NCBI GenBank assembly: GCA_963513935.1
Contig: OY740768.1
Coordinates: forward strand, 59,698,004-59,762,003
DNA length: 64,000 nt
Direction: 5' to 3'
Origin: Aphrophora alni
Lineage: Eukaryota; Arthropoda; Insecta; Hemiptera; Aphrophoridae
Numbering within the stretch: position 1 is the stretch's first letter; each line of letters opens with the position of its first letter. A model generated the notes under the pieces. It worked only from the letters and a program-made list of their open reading frames with translations. It made no database searches and was not told where the DNA came from. Made by a program: the position numbers and the translations under genes. Positions 37,400 to 53,240 of the stretch are shown here, piece after piece.

Positions 37400-38042
37400 A
37401 GAAATTACAACAAAATGGCGACGAAACCAACAAAATGGTGGAGAAGTCAGCTGCAAAAAAGGCGACCCAAATTCGTATAAGCGGGAAACAGGGGCTTATA
37501 TGTTAGCTGCCAAAAAGCCGGCAGAGCTAAAAACAAAGGCAAAGGACGTGTCTAGACCTAATTGTGACTTTACCGATAGTGACAAAAAGCGGAGAAATAA
37601 GTTCAGTTCAATAAATAAATCGACAAGGAGAACAAGTGTATTGTTCAAAAACGAAGAAGAGCCTTAAATAGCGGAGAATAAAGGAAACAAAATAATTAAT
37701 AAAGATGAAGGGCTTAAAATAGCGGAGATTAAAGGTAGCAAGGGAGTTAAAATAAATAAAATTGTGCCAAAGGCAGAAATCGACGTAAAAAATAATAAAA
37801 CTAAATACGACGTGCATAATAAATCTGAAATCGACGAAAAATTTGAACTAAACGAATTTGACTTAATATTCAATAAGGAGAGGGTAAGAAAAATCAAAAT
37901 GGAGGAACCTGTAGAAAAACCAAATGAACGTGACATACCGAGGTGTAGACAGAGAGAGAGGGAAGACAGACGGACGAAAGTTAAGTTTAAAGATGGAGTA
38001 AAGTGTAAGATGAAAAGAGAAAGGCCTAAAGTGAAATTTTAA
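37400..38042 (+). pseudogene. Charged linker region of element L, function unknown
   Basis: Broken frames rich in Lys, Asn and Glu follow the protease. The best-preserved part (from 37764) ends in RTKVKFKDGVKCKMKRERPK and a stop at 38040-38042. It occupies the same place as the E1 region at 1136-1767 and may correspond to it. No known domain is present, and the RT that should come next is absent. Confidence 0.4.
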
Positions 38043-39108
38043 ATGAAGGAGAAAAGTAGTTGAGAAAGTTTCATAAATAGTCATAATCAAAGCGTAGAAT
38101 TGATAAATAAAGATGTGTAGAAATTAAATTAGGATAAAAAATGAACAACGGTAAATCAGCTGGATGCAAGAAGCATTGAGTAGGTCAAGGTTAGCCGGAA
38201 GGGACTTGTCGCATTCCACAGGCAGGCCAAAGTTTAAAGGGAGAAGGAATGTTTAACGTTAGTGGATGTCCGGCAGACAGCTGCGTAAACATAACATAAT
38301 AATTAGCAAGAGGGTGAGACGAGACCGGATGATCCTAAGCAAACATTGTCGAGCAGGTGTCCAGAATAATTAGCTGGAGGGAGATGAATGAATGAAACGA
38401 ATAAATGTGTGTTTTGTTGTTTTTATTATTGAGTTAATATTATTCAAAAAGTTTTTTTTTCTTTTAACTTCAATTGAAAAGTCGTTGTAGTTATTAGTTA
38501 AAATATGAAGAGATAGTTTTAGCATCACCAAGGCAGAAGCAGGGTTATTTTTGGGGACAATACAAATTATTCCTGTAGATAAAATTGTGTATGTAATTGT
38601 GTATGTTTTAGAGTTTAAGTTACAGCAAAACAAAGACTTTCAGAAAAGCAGCTGTAAAAGCAAACCAAGGACTAAAATGAACAGTTTGTATTATAAAATT
38701 AACAAAGAAATATATATGTAAAATGAATAATAAGATGTTTTTTGAAGATAAATAAATTTGTGTATAATATGTTATGATGTGGATTTTAAAGGAGAATAAT
38801 GATGATTATAGGATAAGATGTATAGATGTAAGAAATGATTAATTAATAAAGGATTTTGAATAAATTTAAATAGTACGATGAATAAAAATGATAAGTAATA
38901 AAAATTCAATATATATGGTGTAAAATGAGATAATGAATATTGATTAGTAATATGTATTGATAGTAAGGAAGAAATGATTTAAAATAGGAGTTAAGATGAT
39001 TGAAAAATAAAATTAGCAAAATAGAGTTAAAAGACAAAAATTTTAGTTTAAAATGAAAAATCGGAATTTTTCAAATAACCGAAAATTTGTGTTTTAAAGG
39101 AGAGATAA
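38043..39108 (+). other. 3' untranslated region and polypurine tract of element L
   Basis: This non-coding stretch has no open frame. It ends in AAAGGAGAGATAA (39096-39108), a purine-rich tract immediately before the TG of the LTR. The jump from linker to 3' UTR shows that RT, RNase H and integrase were deleted from this copy. Confidence 0.55.
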
Positions 39109-39204
39109 TGAGACGGAATGACAAGGTCATTAGTCTCATGTTCAATTTAAAAACCATTTAAATTGCCGCGCTAAACAAAATAAAGTGGGAATGCGATAAT
39201 GCGG

Positions 39205-39212
39205 TGACGTCA
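39205..39212 (+). promoter_or_regulatory. TGACGTCA palindrome (CRE/ATF-type site) in LTR L
   Basis: A perfect 8-base palindrome of the CREB/ATF binding type, 96 bases from the LTR start. The same word lies exactly 96 bases from the start of LTR R although flanking sequence differs, suggesting a retained enhancer or promoter element. Confidence 0.5.
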
Positions 39213-39592
39213 CGCAAGGCGAGAGGGGATTTTGCCTGCACAGACGTGAAAACCAAATTATCGTAGTTCTTATTTTATTAAAAAACTAAAATATCAAATT
39301 AAATAGTTATTCAGTAGAGTCAACCGACTTATAATATCAAGAAATAAATTTAGAATCACCTAAAACAAAAAAGTTATTTAAGAAATTAGGAGGGCTCAAA
39401 AACCTAAAATTAAAAAAAAGGGGAATTCCAAAAATCAAAAATCATAGGGTCATAACCAATAGAGAAAGTAATAATAATCAGAAATAAAAAATAAACAATA
39501 ATAATAATAATAACCAGGGAGAATGGACTTCGAAAGTCATACTTGGAGAGTTTTTTAAGTTTTTAAAGGTGAAGGGGGGATAATGTAAAAAA

Positions 39593-42540
39593 TCTTATAT
39601 ATAAAATTCTCATGTCACGGTGTTAGTCATTTATACTCCTCCAAAATGGCTCGACCAATTGTAATGAAATTTTGTGTACATATCCGTTAGGCCTGAGAAT
39701 CGGACAACATCTATTTTTCATAACCTAAAAGTTAAGGGTGGTTCACCCCTAATTATACTCCACCAAAATGGCTCCACCGATTTTCGTGAAATTTTGTGTA
39801 CATATCCGTTAGGTCTGGAAAACGGGCAAAATCTATTTTTCATCCCCCTAAATGTTAAGGGTGGTTCACCCCTCTTATATATAAAATTCTCATGTCACGG
39901 TGTTAGTCATTTATACTCCTCCGAAATGGCTCGACCGATTGTAATGAAATTTTGTGTACATATCCGTTAGGCCTGAGAATCGGACAACATCTATTTTTCA
40001 TCCCCTAAATGTTAAGGGTGGTATAAAATTCTCATGTCACGGTGTTAGTCATTTATACTCCTCCAAAATGGCTCGACCAATTGTAATGAAATTTTGTGTA
40101 CATATCCGTTAGGCCTGAGAATCGGACAACATCTATTTTTCATCCCCTAATGTTAAGGGTGGTTCACCCCTAATTATACTCCACCGAAATGGCTCCACCG
40201 ATTTTCGTGAAATTTTGTGTACATATCCGTTAGGTCTGGAAAACGGGCAAAATCTATTTTTCATCCCCCTAAATGTTAAGGGTGGTTCACCCCTCTTATA
40301 TATAAAATTCTCATGTCACGGTGTTAGTCATTTAAACTCCTCCGAAATGGCTCGACCGATTGTAATGAAATTTTGTGTACATATCCGTTAGGCCTGAGAA
40401 TCGGACAACATCTATTTTTCATCCCCTAAATGTTAAGGGTGGTATAAAATTCTCATGTCACTGTGTTAGTCATTTATACTCCTCCGAAATGGCTCGACCG
40501 ATTGTAATGAAATTTTGTGTACATATCCGTTAGGCCTGAGAATCGGACAACATCTATTTTTCATCCACCAAATGTTAAGGGTGGTTCACCCCTAATTATA
40601 CTCCACCGAAATGGCTCCACCGATTTTCGTGAAATTTTGTGTACATATCCGTTAGGTCTGGAAAACGGGAAAAATCTATTTTTCATCCCCCTAAATGTTA
40701 AGGGTGGTTCACCCCTCTTATATATAAAATTCTCATGTCACGGTGTTAGTCATTTATACTCCTCCGAAATGGCTAGACCGATTGTAATGAAATTTTGTGT
40801 ACATATCCGTTAGGCCTGAGAATCGGACAACATCTATTTTTCATCCCCTAAATGTTAAGGGTGGTTCACCCCTAATTATACTCTACCGAAATGGCTCCAC
40901 CGATTTTCGTGAAATTTTGTGTACATATCCGTTAGGTCTGGAAAACGAGCAAAATCTATTTTTCATCCCCCTAAATGTTAAGGGTGGTTCACCCCTAATT
41001 TTATTATTTAATTTTTCCGATATATAAAAATCTCATGTCACGGTGTTAGTCATTTATACTCCTCCGAAATGGCTCGACCGATTGTAATGAAATTTTGTGT
41101 ACATATCCGTTAAGCCTGATAATCGTACAACATCTATTTTTCATCCCCTAAATGTTGAGGGAGGTTCAACCCTAATTATACTCCACCGAAATGGCTCCAC
41201 CGATTTTCGTGAAATTTTGTGTACATATCCGTTAGGTCTGGAAATCGGACAACATCTATTTTACATCCCCTTAAATGTTAAGGGAGCTTCACCACTAATT
41301 ATAATCAACCGAAATGGCTAAAATTCTCATGTCACAGTGTTAGTCATTATACTCCTCCGAAATGGCTCGACCGATTTTAAAGAAATTTTGTGTACATATC
41401 CGTTAGGCCTGAGAATCGGACAACATCTATTTTTCATCCCCCTAAATGTTAAGGGTGGTTCACCCCTAATTATACTCCACCGAAATGGCTCCACCGATTT
41501 TCGTGAAATTTGGTGTACATATCCGTTAGGTCTGGAAATCGGGCAACATCTATTTTTCATCCCCCTAAATGTTAAGGGTGGTTCACCCCTAATTTTTTTA
41601 TTTAATTTTTCCGATATATAAAATTCTCATGTCACGGTGTTAGTCATTATACTCCTCCGAAATGGCTTGACGATTTTAATGAAATTTTGTGTACATATCC
41701 GTTAGGCCTGAGAATCGGACCACATCTATTTTTCATCCCCATAAATTTTAAGGGAGGTTTACCCCTAAATTATACTCCACCGAAATGGCTAAAATTCTCA
41801 TGTCACGGTGTTAGTCATTATACTCCTCCGAAATGTCTCGACCGATTTTAAAGAAATTTTGTGTACATATCCGTTAGGCCTAAGAATCGGACAACAACAA
41901 TTTTTCATTCCCCTAAATGTTAAGGGAGGTTCACCCCTAATTATACTCCACTGAAATGGCTCCACCGATTTTCGTGAAATTTTGTGTATATATCCGTTAG
42001 GTCTGGAAATCGGGCAACATCTATTTTTCATCCCCCTAAATGATAAAGGGTAATTCACCCCTAATTATTTAATTTAATTTTTCCGATATATAAAATTCTC
42101 ATGTCACGGTGTTAGTCATTATACTCCTCCAAAATGGCTACCCGATTTTAAAGAAATTTTGTGTACATATCCGTTAGGCCTGAGAATCGGACAACATCTA
42201 TTTTTCATCCCCCTAAATGTTAAGGGAGGTTCACCCCTAATTATACTCCACCGAAATGGCTCCACCGATTTTCGTGAAATTTTGTGTACATATCCGTTAG
42301 GTCTGGAAATCGGACAACATCTATTTTTCCATCCCCCTAAATGTTAAGGGAGGTTCACCCCTAATTATACTCCACCGAAATGGCTAAAATTCTCATGTCA
42401 CAGTGTTAGTCATTATACTCCTCCGAAATGGCTCGACCGATTTTAAAGAAATTTTGTGTACATATCCGTTAGGCCTGAGAATCGGACAACAACTATTTTC
42501 ATCCCCTTAAATGTTAAGGGTGGTTCACCCCTAATTTTTT
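39593..42540 (+). repeat. Helitron internal tandem array of two alternating monomers
   Basis: About 2.9 kb of repeated sequence alternates two related monomers. One contains GGCCTGAGAATCGGACAACA and the other GGTCTGGAAATCGGGCAACA; both share TTTTGTGTACATATCCGTTAGG and end in AAGGGTGGTTCACCCCTAA. Higher-order spacing is about 280 bases, with some 420-base units. The Helitron 5' terminus itself (TCTTATATATAAAATTCTC) recurs at 39873, 40294 and 40716. Apparent open frames through the array on both strands are a by-product of the repeats and not genes. Confidence 0.85.
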
Positions 42541-42599
42541 TATTTAATTATTTCGACAAAAATTTTTTATTTATTATATTAATGGTACAGCATATAGAA

Positions 42600-43990
42600 A
42601 TACATACAAATTTATTATTCTATCTACAAATCCGCAATAACGTTTCTAGATGGCAATATAATATATAATCGGCAGGACAAGGAGGATTCTTTTTTTTTTG
42701 ATGCACCAGGTGGAACTGGCAAAACATTCCTTATTTCGCTACTACTTGCCGAGATACGATCAAAAAATGGCATCGCATTGGCCGTTGCATCTTCTGGCAT
42801 TGCAGCAACTTTATTAGATGGAGGCATAACAGCTCATTCAGCACTTAAGCTGCCATTGAACATTCAAAATAATCCAGATGCAGTGTGCAACATAAGAAAA
42901 CAATCGACTACGGGCATTGCTGAAACAATGTAAAATTATTATTTGGGATGAATGCACTATGGCACATAAACATTCGCTTGAGGCATTGGATAGGACATTG
43001 AGGGATATAAAAAACAATGATAAACTATTTGGCGGCACTTTGTTACAACTTTCAGGTGATTTCAGACAAACTCTTCCCGTTATTCCACGTTCAACGTACG
43101 CTGATGAAATCAATGCTTGCTTAAAATCATCGCGACTGTGGCGTAATGTTGAAAAAGTACAACTGACGATGAACATGCGTGTTCAATTGCTTCGGGATCC
43201 ATCCGCCGAAACTTTCTCTAAACAACTAATAGATATTGGCGATGGGAAAGTTGCTGTACATGAAAATACTGGATGTATAAAATTACAAACAGACTTCTGC
43301 ACAATCATCGACTCGCAAAATACTCTCATCGATCGCATATTTCCCGATGTACACACACAATATCAAAATCATAAGTGGTTGGCAGAAAGAGCGATTTTGT
43401 CAGCAAAAAATGTGGACGTCAATGGATTAAATTTAAAAATACAACAGTTGTTGCCTGGGGATTTGGTGTCATACAAATCTATCGATGCAGTTTGTGATAC
43501 CAACGAAACTGTGAATTATCCAATTGAGTTTTTAAATTCATTGGATTTGCCAGGCATGCCACCAAACAATTTACAATTGAAGGTTGGAGCTCCGATCATT
43601 CTACTTCGTAACTTGAACCCACCACAGCTGTGTAATGGTACACGATTAGTAATTAAGAAATTAATGAAAAATGTCATTGAAGCCACCATTTTGAATGGGA
43701 AGTTTCGAGGCGAAAATGTGTTGCTGCCACGAATCCCTATGATTCCTACAGATGTGCCAATTGAATTCAAACGCACTCAATTTCCAATTAGATTGGCATT
43801 CGCTATGACGATCAATAAGTCACAAGGCCAAACATTATCTGTATGTGGCTTAGATTTGGAAACACCATGCTTTTCCCACGGACAACTTTACGTGGCATGT
43901 TCTCGCGTGGGAAAACCATCCAGTTTATTTGTGCTGGCTAAAGACGGACTAACCAAGAATATTGTAAACTCCATTGCGCTGAGAGATTAA
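42600..43990 (+). pseudogene. Helitron Pif1-like helicase, C-terminal part with frameshift
   Basis: The first frame carries the Walker A motif FDAPGGTGKTFL (42697-42732) and ASSGIAATLL. A frameshift near 42900-42917 leads to the long frame ending TAA at 43988-43990. That frame holds Walker B (IIIWDE, 42935-42952), GDFRQTLPV, MNMRVQL, LAFAMTINKSQGQTL and HGQLYVACSRV, in the order of SF1B Pif1 helicases. The protein unwinds DNA during rolling-circle transposition. The HUH Rep domain and the linker that normally precede the helicase are absent, their place being taken by the tandem array. The C-terminal end looks complete. Confidence 0.9.
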
Positions 43991-44017
43991 TCTATCTTTT
44001 TTCAAACTGTCATAATT

Positions 44018-44023
44018 AATAAA
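44018..44023 (+). promoter_or_regulatory. Polyadenylation signal after the helicase
   Basis: AATAAA lies 28 bases after the helicase stop codon; a second AATAAA-type word follows about 40 bases later. Confidence 0.5.
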
Positions 44024-44198
44024 GAATTGTTGTAATTTAAAATATATTCGTAAAGTTAATAAAGATTAATTTATTAACCTAAATAAAGTATACTTTAATT
44101 ATTTGCAACGCCTTCGATTATAAGTACATCCCCGCACACTTATAGTAAATAGTTATTTTTATTAAACTAAAAAAATGTTTTCTAAAAAAAATATAAAT

Positions 44199-44216
44199 GG
44201 CAAAACAACGTTTGCC
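44199..44216 (+). terminator. Helitron 3' terminal hairpin
   Basis: GGCAAA and TTTGCC form a perfect stem around ACAACG, with the element end CTAG at 44224-44227. Such hairpins mark the end of rolling-circle strand transfer in Helitrons; this is not a transcription terminator. Confidence 0.8.
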
Positions 44217-46255
44217 GGGTCTGCTAGTAATAACAATAACAATTGAAGAGACAACCGTAGGGAACAATAATAAGCAATTAGAATCAGATTTAGAGTTAAA
44301 ATGGGGGAGTTATAATAATAGCAAAAAGTAAAACTTTAAAGCTCAAAAGCGGTCAAAATAAATGTTAAAGGGGAAATAGAATGAAGTAATAATGTATATT
44401 AATTGTGTAAAAATGTAATACAACAGAGCAGAGGTGAAAATTAATAATGGGGGGGGGGGGGTTATAATCAAATAACACGACGATCAAAAACTCAAAACTT
44501 AGAGGACCAATAACTCGAGAGCCAAGCGACCTACGATAAAAATCTAAGAAGATATTTCCGTCATTGGAGCAGAAGAAGAACTTGTATACGAAATAATTGT
44601 GAAAAAGGACTTAAATCGAAAGTTGAAAAGTGAAAAAACAGACATTCGGTAAAAGTGCGATAACTCGTAAACGAAACGTGCGAAAACGACCAATCGAGTT
44701 TCACAAGACCCTCAAGATCCGACAGAAGAGGAATAGGAAGAGAAATCGACGATCGGACCAGCCGTTCAGAAGTTACAGCAAGTTGTTCGTAAAAATGTTC
44801 AAAATCACAATTTGCAGGAATTAACAAGAATAGTCGAGCGCGCAGCTCTACGTCACAGTTCAGCAATTGGACTTCGCATGACCAACCGTCTTCACAGATA
44901 AGGAAAAATAATACAACAATCAAAATATCTATTAAAAGGATTTTTATAGGTAAATAGTGAAAAAAAAACTATTCAATAGGTAAAAACTATACCTAGTACA
45001 GTTTGTAGTATAAAAATTTCTGACCATAACAGCCTGAAAATACGAAAAACAACGAAGAGACATTTCTTCATGAAAGGGAGAAAAAGTGGTTACCTTTTGA
45101 GGGAAGATTCCCACAGAAAGGGAGAACCAAAATTGTCTGTCGTAAGATGTATACTCTAGTACCAGTCTCCGAGCAGGGAAGACGTTGCTTCAGTCACTCT
45201 ACTAAACTATTCTAAATTCAACTTAGTAAATTTTTAACTTAAATATTTCAATCAGTAATCAAAAGTAACTTAGAAAAATTTCAACTAATTAACGTTGAAC
45301 TGCAAGAAGATTCATATACATTGAAGGCGACTTAGCAGGGATTCGAGATTAATACCAGCATTCAACAACTTAGAAATATCCAGGACTTGGAGAGAAAACA
45401 ACTCAGAGACATCAGAAACGATTTCAACAAATAACTTCAAATCTACGAGAGCTTAATGTTAAGTGTGAAGGTACACTAAGTCTAAGGAATAATTCGTAAC
45501 TAGTAAATTCATTTTAATAATAATTTCATTAGGGAAATTTAGAAAAAGTAACTTCAGTAAAAAAAGTTCACTCTGCTTTGGTGTAACAAATATTTCAAAC
45601 TTAAATACGACTATTTCAGTGCAGGAAAAGCTATCTGTAGTCCTAGCTGAAATTGTCTAGTTTTTTTTTAATTTCTTAGTATATAAGAGATTTCTATTAG
45701 ATTATTTGTGTCATATCTTGTTGTTTATTTGTTGTGTCATAAAATTTTCAAATAGTTTTACTCTGTGTTAAAGAGAGATAATACATAAAATTTTATTCTC
45801 GAGTTTGATTCTTTTCATTAACCATTCTGTGTATTTACATTGCTTTATTTATGATAATTATTATAATTGTGCTCTGGTAAAATATAATATGAAATTTTTA
45901 AGAAATTATTATCAGAACTTAGGAGCCGATTTCTTCCAAAAGGCACTTCCAGAGAAAGAGAGTGTAAGAAGGAAAGTAGTAAATTCAGTGAGCGTTAAAA
46001 TAAAATTCAGGGAATTTTCGTAAATTAAAAAATTGTAAGTTAATGAGAACAAGCTCATACTTACAAAAGTCAAGATTTGCAATAGCTTTGATTTAAAAAA
46101 AAAAAAAGGTAAAAGTGAGCATCTTGGTCTTGTCCGCGTTTGTATAGAGACAAGAACTCCCGACGAAGGACGTTGTAAAGCGAGCTTAGAGTCGCGTGAG
46201 TAAAGGGCTAGCAAAAGTCGTCAAAGGGTCGCGGCAAGTGACGAACCAAAGAGGG

Positions 46256-46367
46256 GCTCGAACTTGCAACAGAAGGTACGATCCAAAGTCACGAGCGCAT
46301 ACGCGGCGAGTGACGTTCCGGCGTGGAGCTCGAACTTGCAACAGAAGTCAGCAGCGCATACGCGCCA
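46256..46367 (+). repeat. 72-base tandem duplication at the end of LTR L
   Basis: GCTCGAACTTGCAACAGAAG occurs at 46256 and 46328, each followed at similar distance by GCGCATACGCG. The second unit is incomplete. LTR R lacks it. Confidence 0.6.
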
Positions 46368-46373
46368 GTGTGC

Positions 46374-46445
<72 letters not shown>
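46368..46445. repeat. GT-rich microsatellite between LTR L and LTR C
   Basis: A GT tract with a few C, A and T interruptions fills the gap between the end of LTR L and the TGCAACGG start of LTR C. Confidence 0.9.
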
Positions 46446-46446
<1 letters not shown>

Positions 46447-48797
46447 GCAACGGTTTAATTAAAACGTTCGCAAGGAACAATTTTGGAAAATAACCAAAAT
46501 CCAAAATTTCAATCAAATCCAACAAAAACTATAGGAGTTAAGAAAATTCAAATTATACATTAAGAGTAAAAGTAGCAGGGCTGAACCAAGCCAAGGTCAA
46601 CTAGCTTTGACAGGAAATGTCCAACTTTCCGGTTTTAACATGAATAAAGTCCATTTAAACCCATGTTAAAATTTCAAAATTCAAAAACTAAAACAAAATT
46701 AATGTCATCTTGTAGAGCTAGAAAAACCTAGTAATAAATAATAATAAAATAAACTTGTCAGATAAATAATAAAAAAGTTATAGCTAAAATAAAACGTAAT
46801 AAAACGCAAAACTCTTCTAAAATAAATAAAACCAAAAATCTAAAAAAAAACAGTACATGATCCTAAGATAAACTAATAATAAATAAGACTCGAAACCAAA
46901 ATTCAATTAAAGGCAATAAAATAATAAATAATCAAACATGCAGAAAGTGCCGGAATTTGTGATCTAATGAAGCAAGGAAGAATAAGGAAGCAGTTTTGGG
47001 ACTTTCAACATCAAAGGAACAACATCCAAAAAGAAAAATTCAAAATTTTCCAAAAATGCAAAAAGTAAATCCGAAAAACCACGAGATCTTCAAGTCGTTA
47101 TAAAGAAAAAATATACGTCGTATCGTTTCGAATGAAGCTGGAATACCATCAGGAAGAAAGGGGCTTCAAAATAAGATCACCAAAAAGAAAATCGAACGAA
47201 GCGAGCGAGAGTTATGAATAATTGAAGGAATCGACAGTCAAAATTCAAGATTTTCAGGAACAGACATGTGTTCAAGGTCGCGCGCATGAGAGACTCTCGC
47301 CACTAGGAAGGGGAAGATTGCCAACCCGAGCTCAATTTAACAACAAACAATTAAACTAAAATAACTAAAAATAATTGAAAAAATTAATCTAAAGTAGTGA
47401 AGATAGCCAAATAATGGAAGGATAAGCCAAGAGGAGTTCATAAATAATTAAAATAAAATATAGAAACTTAAATAAATGGCGAAAGTAAAAAAGAACAAAA
47501 ATCAGAAGAGTTGGCTATCCTGTATAGCTCAAACTTCGACGAGTTGACATGCAACAAGTTAATTCATCAGTCTCGTACCAGCTCCAGGAAGGATCACCCA
47601 CTTTTACATAAGTCTGAAGAGGAAATCGTCGTAAACAAAATTTGTCAGTGTTCAGTACTTCTCTGGGTTAAGAACGATATCCAACAGCAGGGTCGGCCTT
47701 GAAGAAGACAGCACTACATCCTAAAGCAGCTTATAAGAAGAGATCTTGACTACGGACTCCGGAAAATATCCAACCAATAATTGTCGTCATCGCAACAGGA
47801 AGGAGATTCAACGAAAACAGGACTTCGGGAGATTCTAGGACAGGAGACAACTCTAGAAAAAATCTTCAAGATCCACAACCATCCTCAGAATCAGGACGAG
47901 CGGACTTGAGCAATTCACAAAAACAAGGTACTGCATAAATCAAGCTTTTTTAATTAATAAATTTATTTTTTATTATACTTGAGAAAAGTCCAAAATTCCT
48001 AAAATTAATAGAATTCAATAATAACATTTTAAAGTAAAGTAAAGAGTCAGAAATAAAGTCAATTTTAAATTCAATAAAGTAAAGAGTATCAAATAAAATT
48101 AATTCGAGTCAAATTTTAAATATTAACAAGTAACAGATTGGAACAAAATAAAAGGGTTAAGAAAAATAAATGTGTTAGAATAAGAATATATATTCTTAGG
48201 TTTAGTATTGTTAGAATTACGTAGGATAAATATTTTTCAAGTTGTTTGAAGAAGAAACTTTTAATGTAAATTGAACAAAAAGGCGACAAAACTTGTTGAG
48301 GGAGATTTATAGTTTTTTGAGATAAAAATTAAATTGTGCCTAATTCAATAAGTTTGTAAAATTTCATTGTCTTGTATTCTTAATTGAAACTATCCTAATC
48401 AAATAATTTCTTAAATTCAAATAAAGAAGAAGAAGTAAGTGCTCACAAGTAGTAAATTTAAATAAAAAAGAGCAAATTTTGATTTGATGAATTGATTAGC
48501 TCCAAAGGGCACACCCTTTGAGAAAGAGTCTGAAGATTAAAAGAGGTAAGATAGATTAAGAAGTGAATTTAGTGTATTTAAAATATTCATGTGTTAGCGT
48601 AAGTTTGAAGAAAATAATTTTGATCTTGTGTGTAACATAAAATTAAGAGCCTTATCCGGGACTTCAAAAGGTAGGCAATAGAAAAAGCATTTTCTACCTC
48701 GTCGTCATCATAAATAAAAGTAGTGAGATTTCCTGGTAGGGTCTTGCAAGCCCTCTGTCCCGCGGGTAGCGGAGTTCCTTTGTGGGGGTGCGTTGCA
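46446..48797 (+). repeat. LTR C (solo LTR, about 2.35 kb)
   Basis: Ends are TGCAACGG and GTGCGTTGCA, identical to LTRs A and B, and it aligns with them throughout, including the CAAAGGGCACACCCTTTG hairpin. The 5' hairpin is weakened by substitutions. It is flanked by GT tracts on both sides, with no internal region, so it is a solo LTR inserted in the microsatellite next to LTR L. Confidence 0.8.
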
Positions 48798-52959
<4,162 letters not shown>

Positions 52960-53240
52960 AAACTAACATACTTTTAGAAGAAGTATCTCAAGTTCTTCCA
53001 AATCCTTGTAATTTTGGCGAATCTCAAATTACTGTGAAACACGACCATTTACTCTCAAGACAGACGGAAATGTATGCAGCGTTTCGACTAACACAGGTTC
53101 TTCTCAAAATGTTTACATGTGTGGTGTTACTACCAAAATGACGAATGGTGAATTAAAAAACGTAGATGATAAAAAAAGAACATTGCAGTTTCGGTTTGTC
53201 TACTTTGCATGCTTGTTACACATTAGCTATAGTTTGAATA
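52960..53240 (+). pseudogene. Relic of an uncharacterised repeat-associated ORF
   Basis: Readable text EEVSQVLPNPCNFGESQIT then KHDHLLSRQTEMYAAF is followed, after frameshifts, by VCGVTTKMTNGELKNVDD and FGLSTLHAC. From memory this order matches a multi-copy uncharacterised arthropod and cnidarian protein family, probably encoded by a transposon, with a KGDHLL block, a cysteine pair and an LHARI block. The possible second copy is at 27561-27740. I cannot name the element class. Confidence 0.35.

Larger units (their letters stand above)
39593..44227 (+). mobile_element. Helitron (rolling-circle transposon), 4.6 kb
   Basis: The element starts TCTTATATATAAAATTCTC after an A and ends GGGTCTGCTAG before a T, with a 3' hairpin eight bases before CTAG. 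These are the standard Helitron features: 5' TC, 3' CTRR, insertion between A and T, no target duplication. LTR R gives the unoccupied sequence, in which the A-run and TAATAA are contiguous, confirming both ends. The left two thirds is a tandem array and the right third a Pif1-like helicase gene. The Rep nuclease part is missing, so this copy cannot be autonomous. Confidence 0.9.
39109..46367 (+). repeat. LTR L (3' LTR of element L), split by a Helitron
   Basis: The LTR opens TGAGACGG after a polypurine tract and closes CGCGCCA before a GT-rich tract. Excluding the Helitron at 39593-44227 it is about 2.62 kb. It aligns over its length with the inverted LTR R (49098-51592), including the palindrome TGACGTCA at the same distance from the end. 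A run of 13 G lies at 44449-44461, with 7 G at the matching place in R. A 72-base tandem duplication near 46256-46367 is specific to this copy. Confidence 0.75.

Noticed and set aside
39674..42058. Series of 60-98 codon open frames with near-identical proteins
   Set aside because: They follow the Helitron tandem array on both strands and share no domain; frame retention reflects the repeat period.
44561..44923. 120-codon minus-strand frame
   Set aside because: Lies wholly inside LTR L, no motif, not open in LTR R.
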